Assembly: GCA_021788495.1 (NCBI GenBank)
Contig: JAJYKQ010000002.1
Span: 1 to 55,854 of the forward strand
Direction: 5' to 3'
DNA: 55,854 nt
From: a bacterium
GTDB taxonomy: Bacteria > SZUA-79 > Acidulodesulfobacterales > Acidulodesulfobacteraceae
Shown here in pieces: positions 24,624 through 33,388 of the stretch (its first letter is position 1; every line of letters begins with the position of its first letter). The notes beneath the pieces are model-generated. The model searched no databases, was not told the origin of the DNA, and saw only the letters and a program-made list of their open reading frames with translations. Made by a program: the position numbers and the translations under genes.

Positions 24624-26435
24624 ATGAATCTCATACTATTGTGGCATATGCATCAGCCGGAATACAGAAATTCCGGCGGGGAATTTGCGTTGCCATGGGT
24701 TTATCTGCACGCTATAAAAGATTACATCGACATGCCGCTTAACATACTTTCCAATTCCGGCATGAAAGCCAATATAAATATTACCCCGGTATTAATAGAC
24801 CAGTGGCAGGATTATAACTACCGCATAGAAAAAGCGCTAGCAGAAAAGAACGCAAGGAAGGCGCTCGATATTTTACCCGATAAATTTTTAAAACCGCTTT
24901 TATTTAAAAGCGTTGACGACGGCGGAGAAGATATAAGAAAATGGATGTGCGACCATTATATATGGTCGAATTATGAACAGATGGTATGCAGATTTGACGA
25001 TTATAAGGTTTTATACGACCTTGCTTTGTCAGGTTCCCGTCAAAGGTACTTAAACGACGATTTTTATTTCGATTTGTGCGTATGGTTTCACCTGTCTTGG
25101 TGCGGCGAGTGCATGAAAAGATATGATCCCGTAATAAATTATTTAATAAGAAAAGGCTCCGGTTATTCCGAAGGAGACAGAAGAATACTGCTTGAAAGAC
25201 TTTTAGAATGGATGAAATACGGTATTGCTTTATATGGATTTCCTGCGGTAAAAGGCGGAGAGCCTCCGGAAACGTTTCCAGAATATCCTAATATGATAGA
25301 AAAAAACAAACTTGAGGAATTAAAAGCCAGAAAAAAAGGCGAATACGAAATCAGTTTATCGCCCCATTATCACCCCATAATACCTTTATTGTTAGATATT
25401 CATTGCGGCGGAATTTCCGCTCAGATGACAGGAATATATTACGAACCGGTTGGATTTGAAAGATACGACGGCGGATTGGAAAGCGCAAAAAGACATATGG
25501 ATTCTTTAAGCGGATATTATAAATATACCGCAAAAAAAAATAGCGTAAAAGCAATGTGGCCTTCGGAAGGAGCCGTTTCGCAAGAAACGCTTCAACTTTT
25601 TAGCGAATACGGCATAGACATATGCGCAAGCGGTGAAGAGCTCTTATCTTCCTCTCTTGGCATCGATGCTCATAAACCAGTTTTTTCTCAGGGGAAAAAT
25701 ATTATACCTTTGTATAGGGTTTATAAATGGAAAGATACAGGCGTCAAGATACTATTCAGGGATTCCGGACTTTCCGACCTAATAGGCTTTACATATTCTA
25801 AATGGAGAGGAGACGATGCGGCAAATGATCTTGTCGATAAACTAAACGCTATAGACGACTTTGATAAAGACGCCGCGGTTTCTATTATACTTGACGGCGA
25901 AAATCCTTGGGAATACTATTACGAAAACGGTTTTTATTTTTTAAACGACCTTTATTCGTTGATATCTTCGTCTGTTAAAATTACGCCTCTTTTATTAAGC
26001 GAAGCCGCCGGCTTATGCAATGAAAACAGCATCTCATGTATGAAGCTCGACTATATCGTGCCGGGTTCGTGGGTAAACGGAAATTTAAGAATGTGGGTCG
26101 GCGAAGAACAGAAAAATAAAGCTTGGTCTATGCTTAACGACGCAAAAAACGTTTTGCTCGACTCGATTCAAGAGAAAAATATTAATAAAACGGATTTAGA
26201 AGAAGCTTTAAAAAATCTCATGTCTGCAGAGGGTTCAGACTGGTTCTGGTGGCTTGGTCCCGACAGTCCTTTATTTTCGCAGTCTTCCATGGAAAAAATT
26301 TTCAGGGATTTTTTAAAAAATATTTACGTAAAAACAGGTAAAAAAGTACCTGATTTACTGTATGAATCTTTGTCTTCCACAAAAAATCTTATTGCCGAAA
26401 AGGGCGGAATAATGAAAAGAGGCGGAGATCTGTAA
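24624..26435 (+). CDS. GH57 alpha-amylase-type glycoside hydrolase
   Basis: A 603-residue GH57 protein of the amylase/amylopullulanase branch. The opening LLWHMHQPEYR (4-14) is the first conserved GH57 motif. The nucleophile is probably E315 in MWPSEGAVS and the acid/base D424 in ILDGENPWEYY. A late SEGSDWFWWLG (about 533-543) matches the family's C-terminal helical bundle. There is no signal peptide, implying intracellular glucan breakdown or remodelling. It differs in sequence and motif context from both neighbouring GH57 genes, so the three are not recent duplicates. The next gene starts 11 bp after its stop. Confidence 0.85.
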   Translation: MNLILLWHMHQPEYRNSGGEFALPWVYLHAIKDYIDMPLNILSNSGMKANINITPVLIDQWQDYNYRIEKALAEKNARKALDILPDKFLKPLLFKSVDDGGEDIRKWMCDHYIWSNYEQMVCRFDDYKVLYDLALSGSRQRYLNDDFYFDLCVWFHLSWCGECMKRYDPVINYLIRKGSGYSEGDRRILLERLLEWMKYGIALYGFPAVKGGEPPETFPEYPNMIEKNKLEELKARKKGEYEISLSPHYHPIIPLLLDIHCGGISAQMTGIYYEPVGFERYDGGLESAKRHMDSLSGYYKYTAKKNSVKAMWPSEGAVSQETLQLFSEYGIDICASGEELLSSSLGIDAHKPVFSQGKNIIPLYRVYKWKDTGVKILFRDSGLSDLIGFTYSKWRGDDAANDLVDKLNAIDDFDKDAAVSIILDGENPWEYYYENGFYFLNDLYSLISSSVKITPLLLSEAAGLCNENSISCMKLDYIVPGSWVNGNLRMWVGEEQKNKAWSMLNDAKNVLLDSIQEKNINKTDLEEALKNLMSAEGSDWFWWLGPDSPLFSQSSMEKIFRDFLKNIYVKTGKKVPDLLYESLSSTKNLIAEKGGIMKRGGDL

Positions 26436-26446
26436 ATTTTAACTAT

Positions 26447-28615
26447 ATGACTAAATTTATCTTAGGATTTCATTGTCATCAGCCCGTCGGCAATTTTGAT
26501 TTTGTTTTTAAAGAAGTCCATCAAAAATCTTATTCGCCCCTTATCAGAACCCTTTTCAGGCTTAATGTAAAATTTTGCCTGCACGCTTCCGGCGTACTTT
26601 TAGAATGGTGGGAAGAAAACGATTCCGAATTAATAGAAATAATAGCCGAAGGCGTAAATGCCGGATTAATAGAGCTTATAGGAGGAGGATATTACGAACC
26701 AATTCTTGCCATGATTCCGCCGAAAGACAGATTAAAACAGCTTGAAATGCTGAACATAGCTTTAAAAAGACTTTTCGGGATATATCCTTCAGGGGCGTGG
26801 ATAACCGAAAGAATATGGCAGCCCGATATAATTAAAGATTTAAAATCGGCCGGATTAAATTATGCTTTTTTGGACGACTTTCAATTTTTTCAAGCGGGTA
26901 TTTCTCCCGACTGTATAGACTCCGTTTTTAGAACCGAATACGGTGGAGAATACTTCGATATATTTCCTATACATGAAAGATTAAGATACAAGATACCTTT
27001 TGCCGAACCGTCGGAATCTTTAAACGAGATTTTATATCTAAACGGAAGACGTTCCGATTTGTCGGTTATGTTTGACGACGGCGAAAAAATGGGCGGATGG
27101 CCTGATACTTTCGACTGGGTTTACGGAAAAGAAGGAAACAAAGGCTGGTTGGAAAATTTTATCGATGAAGTCTCTTCAAAAGACGGGGACAGTCTTTATT
27201 CCGACATCATTTTCGAGCTTCCTTCAAATTTATTGTGCAATATGGAAAAAAGGAATCCGGTATATCTGCCTATTTCAAGCTACAGAGAAATGGGAGAATG
27301 GACTTTGCCACCGGCAACAAGAGACGCTTGCGAAAAAATAAAATCGAAGAATCCTTCAGCTCCTTTAAGTTCCGGCATATGGCATAATTTTTTAACCAGA
27401 TATCCGGAATCTAATCTCCAGCATAAAAGGATGGTTAATTTAAGCCTAAAAATAGATTATATTCAAGAAACTTACGGTAAAAATCTTAACGAAGCCGACG
27501 CAGAACTTCTTAAATCTCAAGCTAACGATGCTTATTGGCACGGAGTATTCGGCGGCATTTATCTGCCGCATTTAAGGAGAGCGATACATAATGCGCTATT
27601 ATCTTCCTACGTTTTTTATAAAGATGCCGTTAGCGGAAAAATAGAGATAGAATGTTTTGATTTCGACTCGGACGGAGAAAAAGAATTTTTGCTTTCAAAC
27701 GATTTATGGTGTATAGTTTATAAGCCTTCGTCAGCTTCTTTTTCGGCATTGGATTATATAGGAAAAGGATTGATTCATTCTCTTGGCGACGTATTCTGCC
27801 TGCATGAAGAATACGACATCTTAAAAATAAAAGAAAAAAATTCAAAAGAAGAAAGCGCCGATAGCGATATAAAAAATAAAAACGGTTCGGAAGAAGAGCC
27901 GCCTAAGACGATACATGACGAAACTAAATATCCTTCCGATTTATCGGAAAATGATATTTTAACGCACAAAGGCATTCTTCCTTCTTTTGAAATTTTATTT
28001 GAAAACAAGCCTCTTTATTTTTCCTGCGCGGATATAAAAAATATATGCGAACATGACGGTAAAAATTATATATTTGTCGAAACAAAGGCGTATCCCGTAA
28101 TTACCGGCGGCGGTGAAGCCCTCCGCGATAATAATTTAAATAATTTAACGGATATAAAAGCGGAAGGTATGCCCGATGAAATTTTAGGGCTAAGCATAAA
28201 GATAGAGGAGTCTGTATCTTTTTTCATAAAATCAAGGCCGAAAATTTCCGGAAATTTACAAGTCGTTTTCAGGTTTGCTTTCCCCGGCGGCGACGGCCCG
28301 GCAGTCAGCATAGATATGGACGGCGAAGTGAAAGGAATTAATAATATCATGAAAAAAAACAATGCATCCGGATGCGATAATTTTATATATTTGAAAGATT
28401 CATTCTGGGGCGGAAAAATAACGCTGAAAGAACGGTCGGACTCTAATTTTTTAAAAAATTACGACATCGTATTTAAGCCTTTGACGACTATGTCGCTTTC
28501 CGAAAACGGATACGAAAGGATTTTTCAGGGCATAGAGATAAGATATAATTTTAACTTAAATACAGAAGAAGATTTTAGTAGTATAATATCTATAGACGTA
28601 GAAAAAATAAATTAA
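26447..28615 (+). CDS. GH57 4-alpha-glucanotransferase-type enzyme (DUF1925/DUF1926)
   Basis: A 722-residue protein built like the Thermococcus litoralis 4-alpha-glucanotransferase: an N-terminal GH57 barrel (about 1-290), a DUF1925-like middle, and a beta-sandwich DUF1926-like end (about 410-720). LGFHCHQPVGNF (6-17) is the first motif. The nucleophile is E121 in WITERIWQP, and the acid/base is Asp 210 or 211 in MFDDGEKMGGWPD. An extra acidic, Lys/Glu-rich insert lies near 455-495. It would transfer maltooligosaccharide segments between glucan chains. It completes a set of three distinct GH57 enzymes directly ahead of glycogen synthase. Confidence 0.85.
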   Translation: MTKFILGFHCHQPVGNFDFVFKEVHQKSYSPLIRTLFRLNVKFCLHASGVLLEWWEENDSELIEIIAEGVNAGLIELIGGGYYEPILAMIPPKDRLKQLEMLNIALKRLFGIYPSGAWITERIWQPDIIKDLKSAGLNYAFLDDFQFFQAGISPDCIDSVFRTEYGGEYFDIFPIHERLRYKIPFAEPSESLNEILYLNGRRSDLSVMFDDGEKMGGWPDTFDWVYGKEGNKGWLENFIDEVSSKDGDSLYSDIIFELPSNLLCNMEKRNPVYLPISSYREMGEWTLPPATRDACEKIKSKNPSAPLSSGIWHNFLTRYPESNLQHKRMVNLSLKIDYIQETYGKNLNEADAELLKSQANDAYWHGVFGGIYLPHLRRAIHNALLSSYVFYKDAVSGKIEIECFDFDSDGEKEFLLSNDLWCIVYKPSSASFSALDYIGKGLIHSLGDVFCLHEEYDILKIKEKNSKEESADSDIKNKNGSEEEPPKTIHDETKYPSDLSENDILTHKGILPSFEILFENKPLYFSCADIKNICEHDGKNYIFVETKAYPVITGGGEALRDNNLNNLTDIKAEGMPDEILGLSIKIEESVSFFIKSRPKISGNLQVVFRFAFPGGDGPAVSIDMDGEVKGINNIMKKNNASGCDNFIYLKDSFWGGKITLKERSDSNFLKNYDIVFKPLTTMSLSENGYERIFQGIEIRYNFNLNTEEDFSSIISIDVEKIN

Positions 28616-28664
28616 TAAAAAGCCTTGAATTTTTAAAAAGCATGCAAATAAAAACGGGTTTAAA

Positions 28665-30311
28665 ATGAGCGAATTTAATAACGAAATATGGTTTGTAGGG
28701 GCGGAAATGTCTCCGCTGGTAAAAGCCGGAGGTCTCGGCGACGTAATGGGCAGCCTTCCTAAATTTTTGCTCAGGGCCGGCATTAACGTGCGGGTGGTAA
28801 TTCCTTATTACAAAAATATAATTCCAAAAAATTTATTAGATATAAGGGAAACATATCCGGCCGGCAGAGTAAATTTCGGGGAAATTCCTTTTGAGTTTGG
28901 AATTAAAACCGGTTTTGCCTTGGGAGATATTCCTATCGTTCTTATAGAGCAGAATCATTTTTTTAACAGGGAAGAAGTTTACGGTACGCACGGAGGGGTT
29001 TGTGCATATAAAGACAACCTGTGGCGTTATGCAATGCTTGCTCATGGAACGGCGTACGCAATGAAAATTCTTGGAATACCTTTGGTCGTCCATACTCACG
29101 ACTGGTCGGGAGGATTTGTTCCCGCCGTCGTAAGGCAGACGTTTGGAGATAAAAAAGTTTCGGTAAACTTAAGCGGTTCCGCCGAAGGTATTTTAAGCGG
29201 TAAATTGAGCAGGAGCGTAAGCGCAAAAGGATTAAGGCCCGCTATAGCCTTTACGATACATAATCTTAGTTATCAAGGCGTTTACGGTTTGGACGATTTT
29301 TACGATATAGGCTTAGATTTTAAATATAATTCTTCCGATGCTTACGAACATTTCGGAACTATAAACAGTCTAAAAGGCGGAATTAAGCTTTCCGATATAG
29401 TTACTACGGTAAGCCCGACGTATGCCCAGGAAATAACCGACAGCAGATTCGGCTTCGGGCTTGACGGCGAGCTTAATAATCTCCGCAATGCAGGACGTCT
29501 AAGAGGGATACTTAACGGCATAGATTTAGATTACTGGAATCCGAAAACCGACAGGTTTATAAGCTATAATTTAAATATTAAAAACGACGGATACGGAATT
29601 AAAGATTATGCAGAATGGAAAAAATTTAAATTAAATAATAAAAAGGCGCTTTTTTCGGAAATTTCCCTGCCTTTAAAAAAAGATAAAGACGGTAAAATAC
29701 TTCCTCTTATAGGGGTAGTAAGCAGGCTTACCGAGGAAAAAGGCATAAACGAATTTTTGGACGCGCTTTTTAGCTGGAACGATTTTCCGTTTCAAGTAGT
29801 CATACTCGGAAGCGGCAAGGATTACATAGAAGGCAAAGCAAATTACCTTGCGGAAGTTTTCAAAGATAAGGTTTTTGCGCAGACCGGAAAATACGATGAA
29901 GCTCTTTCCCATAAAATATATGCAGCATCGGATATTTTCGTTATGCCTTCAAAGTTCGAGCCTTGCGGATTGTCGCAGATGATAGCTATGAGATACGGAT
30001 GCGTTATTGCGGCGGGCGATACCGGCGGTCTTCACGATACCGTTTCGGATATTACAAATCCGGATGTTAAAAATCCGTCCGGAATACTCGTTCAATATAC
30101 TGATTCTAACGGAATAGCCTGGGCGCTTAACTCGCTGTATAATATTTATGCATCGGGAATATGCGGAGAAGAAAGCCGTAAGTCCGCCGGTAAAGAAAAA
30201 GGCGGGGACAGGGGATGGTCAGATATAGTTATTAATTCGGCAAATAAACATTTTGGATGGGAAGATTCCGCAAAAGTTTACGAAGGTCTTTATTATGATA
30301 TTATTAAATAA
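28665..30311 (+). CDS. glgA: Glycogen synthase (GT5)
   Basis: A 548-residue ADP/UDP-glucose-dependent glycogen synthase. The sugar-nucleotide motif is KAGGLGDV (20-27). HTHDWSGGFVPAVV (143-156), FTIHNLSYQGVYG and the C-terminal SKFEPCGLSQMIAMRYG are standard GT5 elements. Two Ser/Gly/Lys-rich stretches look like insertions: about 162-190 just before the TIHN motif, and about 500-520 near the end. It elongates alpha-1,4-glucan that the upstream GH57 genes would branch and rearrange. No glgC or GH13 glgB is present in the window. Confidence 0.95.
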   Translation: MSEFNNEIWFVGAEMSPLVKAGGLGDVMGSLPKFLLRAGINVRVVIPYYKNIIPKNLLDIRETYPAGRVNFGEIPFEFGIKTGFALGDIPIVLIEQNHFFNREEVYGTHGGVCAYKDNLWRYAMLAHGTAYAMKILGIPLVVHTHDWSGGFVPAVVRQTFGDKKVSVNLSGSAEGILSGKLSRSVSAKGLRPAIAFTIHNLSYQGVYGLDDFYDIGLDFKYNSSDAYEHFGTINSLKGGIKLSDIVTTVSPTYAQEITDSRFGFGLDGELNNLRNAGRLRGILNGIDLDYWNPKTDRFISYNLNIKNDGYGIKDYAEWKKFKLNNKKALFSEISLPLKKDKDGKILPLIGVVSRLTEEKGINEFLDALFSWNDFPFQVVILGSGKDYIEGKANYLAEVFKDKVFAQTGKYDEALSHKIYAASDIFVMPSKFEPCGLSQMIAMRYGCVIAAGDTGGLHDTVSDITNPDVKNPSGILVQYTDSNGIAWALNSLYNIYASGICGEESRKSAGKEKGGDRGWSDIVINSANKHFGWEDSAKVYEGLYYDIIK

Positions 30312-30332
30312 TACGGACGGCATGCCGGTCAG

Positions 30333-31718
30333 ATGGTATTTAACGAGTTGAATTTATTTACGTATTTAAAAATAGGAAGCATACTTCTGTTCGCCGCGGT
30401 ATTAATTACGTTTGCCGTAAAAAAACGGGAATTGAGCAGGTTTTTTGAAAAAGCCGGCGTTTTCGGAATATTTTTATTTGCGCTGTTTATTCCAGTCAAA
30501 GACGGTTTTGCCGTTTTTGGAATGGTCGTAACCATAGCTTTTTTTATCGCTTATAAAATATCGAAAAGAGAACTTTCAATTCCTAAAACGGGTTTTAATA
30601 CACCTCTTCTTATTTATGCCGTTATAGTAACGGCTTCTTTTTTTTGGACTTTCAGTATTGCCGACAGTTTTAACGAAGGCGGCGAAATAATATATTTTAT
30701 TTTATTCTTTTTTGCCGCCGCCGAACTTTTAAATTCAAAAAAAAGAATAAAAATAATACTCTATACTTTTACGTTTTCTATATGTATTGCAATAGTTTAC
30801 GGATTTTTTCAGGGCATTATTATAGATGCGCTTCGCTCTCATAGCAGGCTTACCGGATTAATAGGCAACTGGGTCGGTTTTCCGGTACAGGTATCTTACG
30901 GTTTGGTAGTAATTATAGCTTATTATCTGCTCGATTTTACAAAGAAAGACGAAGCCGATAAATTATCGCTCGTCAGAATAATACCAAAAGTACCGTATTT
31001 TATAATTCTTGGATTAATTTCCATGATAGGCGTATTTGATATAGTATTCGCAAAGGCGAGATCTGCTTGGATAGGAATTATACCGGCAATTTTTATTTTG
31101 ATGTATTTAAAGTCGAAAAAACTTTTTATTGCGGCGCTTATTTTGCTTATATTATTTAACGCCGGAATTTTTTCATTGTCTAAAACATTTAAAAACAGGA
31201 TTTTTTCTATGTTTAATCCTAAAATATATAAACTGGAACTTAAGAACCACAGCGATATAGAAAGCCATATAGCTTTGATAGAATCCGCATGGGCGGTTTT
31301 TAAAAGATATCCTCTTACAGGCGTAGGCGTAGGGGCATTTTCTAAATATTTCGACGAGCATAAAAGCGTCAGATTTCCGTGGTATTATAATCCTAAGACG
31401 GGTAAAAAAATATACGACCTCTACGACAATTGGCCGGAAAACGGCTATATGCAGACGCTTGCGGAAACAGGCATATTTAGTTTTATTGCGCTTATGTGGC
31501 TTTTTTTTCTGGCTTTAAAAAATCCTTTTAAGTTATTTATTAATTCAAGCGATAATTTTAAACGAAAAACAGCGGCAATATTAATAGGAAATTCTATAGT
31601 TTTTTACGGTTCTTTTGCAGGCGTCTCTAATATGTCTAACGACCAGCTTGCTAACTTATGGCTTTTCTTTCTGGCGTTGTTTGCGGCGGCAGCTATGTTG
31701 CCCGAAGCGGAATCTTAA
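30333..31718 (+). CDS. O-antigen ligase-like (Wzy/WaaL family) membrane protein
   Basis: A 461-residue inner-membrane protein with about 11-12 hydrophobic helices. A larger periplasmic loop (about 300-375) carries the O-antigen-ligase signature: YPLTGVGVGAFSKYF, followed by an EHKS region and WPENGYMQTLAETGIFSFIAL. Such enzymes join or polymerise polysaccharide on lipid carriers. The next gene is an initiating sugar-phosphate transferase, which suggests surface-polysaccharide assembly. Ligase and polymerase cannot be told apart from sequence alone. Confidence 0.75.
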   Translation: MVFNELNLFTYLKIGSILLFAAVLITFAVKKRELSRFFEKAGVFGIFLFALFIPVKDGFAVFGMVVTIAFFIAYKISKRELSIPKTGFNTPLLIYAVIVTASFFWTFSIADSFNEGGEIIYFILFFFAAAELLNSKKRIKIILYTFTFSICIAIVYGFFQGIIIDALRSHSRLTGLIGNWVGFPVQVSYGLVVIIAYYLLDFTKKDEADKLSLVRIIPKVPYFIILGLISMIGVFDIVFAKARSAWIGIIPAIFILMYLKSKKLFIAALILLILFNAGIFSLSKTFKNRIFSMFNPKIYKLELKNHSDIESHIALIESAWAVFKRYPLTGVGVGAFSKYFDEHKSVRFPWYYNPKTGKKIYDLYDNWPENGYMQTLAETGIFSFIALMWLFFLALKNPFKLFINSSDNFKRKTAAILIGNSIVFYGSFAGVSNMSNDQLANLWLFFLALFAAAAMLPEAES

Positions 31719-31761
31719 CATACCGATTTAAATTAATGCGGTAATTTAATATAATATTTTT

Positions 31762-33186
31762 ATGTTGTCTCAAAGAAGCAAAATTCTTGCGCAGTATTTT
31801 TACATATTTTCCGTTATTTTTATTTGCTGCGCTTTTTTTCTGTCTTTTATTACTTATAACCTGATAACCCCTCTGATAATAGGATATAAGCTTTATTCCA
31901 TCGATTTTTATCTATGGCTTTTAGCCCCGATAGCTTTTATTTTTTATTTTTTGTTATTTTTATTTAGAATGTATTTAAATTTAAGTACGGAAAGTTTTAA
32001 ATCGGATATAATAAAACTTTTTGAGATAACCGTAATATCGATATTTTTAATTTACGCAGTTCTTTTTATGTTTAAGGTTGTTTATGTATCGAGGCTTTTT
32101 ATAGGATATTTTGCTATATATTCATTTTTGTCCCTAATCCTTGCCGATTATGCGGGGAGAAAACTTTCGCTAAAACTTAAGAGGCGGGGGTACTCGATAA
32201 GAAATATAGTTCTGGTAAAAGGAGATAAAAACTCTGAGGGTGTAGGATGCGAAGGCGAAGGAAAAAATAAACGTCAAAACGGCATGAGCATAAGAGATAT
32301 TATTATATCAAGCGAATATCTGGGTATAAAATTAGTTAAGGAAACCGACAAAAATGATTTAAACGGACTGATAGATTTTGTTATAAATAATCCGGTAGAC
32401 GAAGTTATATTCGATATAGAGGGCGGTGAAATTGCCGACATAAAAGAAGCTACCTTACTGCTTGAAGAAAAAGGTATAGCAGTTAAGATACCGACTAACT
32501 TTATACCTTTTAAGTATTCAAAAGTCGCTTTCGAAAAAGTAGGAAATTATCCGGTTATTTCATTTTATACGTCGCCGGAAGACGATATCAGGCTTTTTGT
32601 AAAAAGATTGATAGATATAATCGGCTCGGTTTTTGCGATTTTTATATTTTTAGTTCCATCTATAATTATAGCTGTTTTAATTAAATTGGATTCTCAAGGA
32701 AGCGTTTTATACAAGAGCAAAAGAATAGGTAAAAACGGAAGGTTTTTTACCTTTTATAAGTTTAGAACTATGTATTCCGGAAGCGACGAATTAAGGGAAG
32801 AACTTATAAAAGATTTTAGCAGAGACGGAATTGAAATAAAGCTTAAAAACGATCCAAGAATTACTAAGATAGGTAAGATTTTAAGAAAAACAAGCTTAGA
32901 TGAAATACCTCAATTTTACAATGTTTTAAGAGGCGATATGAGTTTAGTCGGACCGCGTCCTCCTATGCCCGACGAAGTAAAAAAATATTCCATAAGACAG
33001 AGGCGGAGGATTTCTATGAAGCCCGGCATTACCTGTCTGTGGCAGATTAGCGGAAGAAGCATGCTGAGTTTTGAGGATAGGGTAGAATTAGACTTAAAAT
33101 ATATCGACGAATGGACGTTAAAATTAGATTTTATAATTATTTTAAAAACCATTCCCGCCGTTTTATTTGCAAAAGGAGCGCTTTAA
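31762..33186 (+). CDS. Polyprenyl-phosphate sugar phosphotransferase (WcaJ/WbaP-like)
   Basis: A 474-residue protein with four or five N-terminal membrane helices (about 10-145), a CoA-binding-like cytoplasmic domain (about 150-270), and a C-terminal bacterial sugar-transferase domain. The latter has FVKRLIDIIGSVFAIFIFL (about 276-294), FTFYKFRTM, LDEIPQFYNVLRGDMSLVGPRP and KPGITCLWQISGR. It loads the first sugar-1-phosphate onto undecaprenyl phosphate to begin an exopolysaccharide or O-antigen unit. The tandem hairpin repeat begins four bases after its stop codon. Confidence 0.9.
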   Translation: MLSQRSKILAQYFYIFSVIFICCAFFLSFITYNLITPLIIGYKLYSIDFYLWLLAPIAFIFYFLLFLFRMYLNLSTESFKSDIIKLFEITVISIFLIYAVLFMFKVVYVSRLFIGYFAIYSFLSLILADYAGRKLSLKLKRRGYSIRNIVLVKGDKNSEGVGCEGEGKNKRQNGMSIRDIIISSEYLGIKLVKETDKNDLNGLIDFVINNPVDEVIFDIEGGEIADIKEATLLLEEKGIAVKIPTNFIPFKYSKVAFEKVGNYPVISFYTSPEDDIRLFVKRLIDIIGSVFAIFIFLVPSIIIAVLIKLDSQGSVLYKSKRIGKNGRFFTFYKFRTMYSGSDELREELIKDFSRDGIEIKLKNDPRITKIGKILRKTSLDEIPQFYNVLRGDMSLVGPRPPMPDEVKKYSIRQRRRISMKPGITCLWQISGRSMLSFEDRVELDLKYIDEWTLKLDFIIILKTIPAVLFAKGAL

Positions 33187-33190
33187 ATAC

Positions 33191-33304
33191 GGGGACAGAA
33201 TTCAATTCTGTCCCCGTCACAAAATGGAAAAGGACGGAATTCAATTCTGTCCCCGTCACAAATTGGACAAGGACGGAATTCAATTACGTCCTTGTCGCAA
33301 ATTG
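33191..33304. repeat. Three tandem 39-bp hairpin-forming repeats
   Basis: Cores GAATTCAATT occur at 33198, 33237 and 33276, exactly 39 bp apart, each within a dyad followed by a GTC(A/G)CAAA-TGGA-type spacer. Copy 1 has perfect 12-bp arms, GGGGACAGAATT and AATTCTGTCCCC, around one base. In copy 3 the outer stem has become AAGGACG/CGTCCTT: both sides have changed so that pairing is kept. Partial copies occur at 21378-21395 and 46155-46182. The repeats could end transcription of the preceding gene. They look like members of a dispersed, REP-like family. Confidence 0.8.
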
Positions 33305-33388
33305 AGAATTTACTTTATTAAGAAAATATATTAAAATTATTCAATTAAAAATTAATACAAATAACATAAATCGGGAGAAATTTAATTT

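Noticed and set aside
33191..33304. A CRISPR array, suggested by regularly spaced repeats
   Set aside because: The 39-bp units adjoin without unique spacers, and no cas gene is near.
33111..33305. A 64-codon reading frame whose end repeats a 13-residue unit (TEFNSVPVT...)
   Set aside because: It arises because the tandem DNA repeat is 39 bp, a multiple of three. Its first half overlaps the sugar-transferase gene in another frame, and no ribosome-binding site fits.
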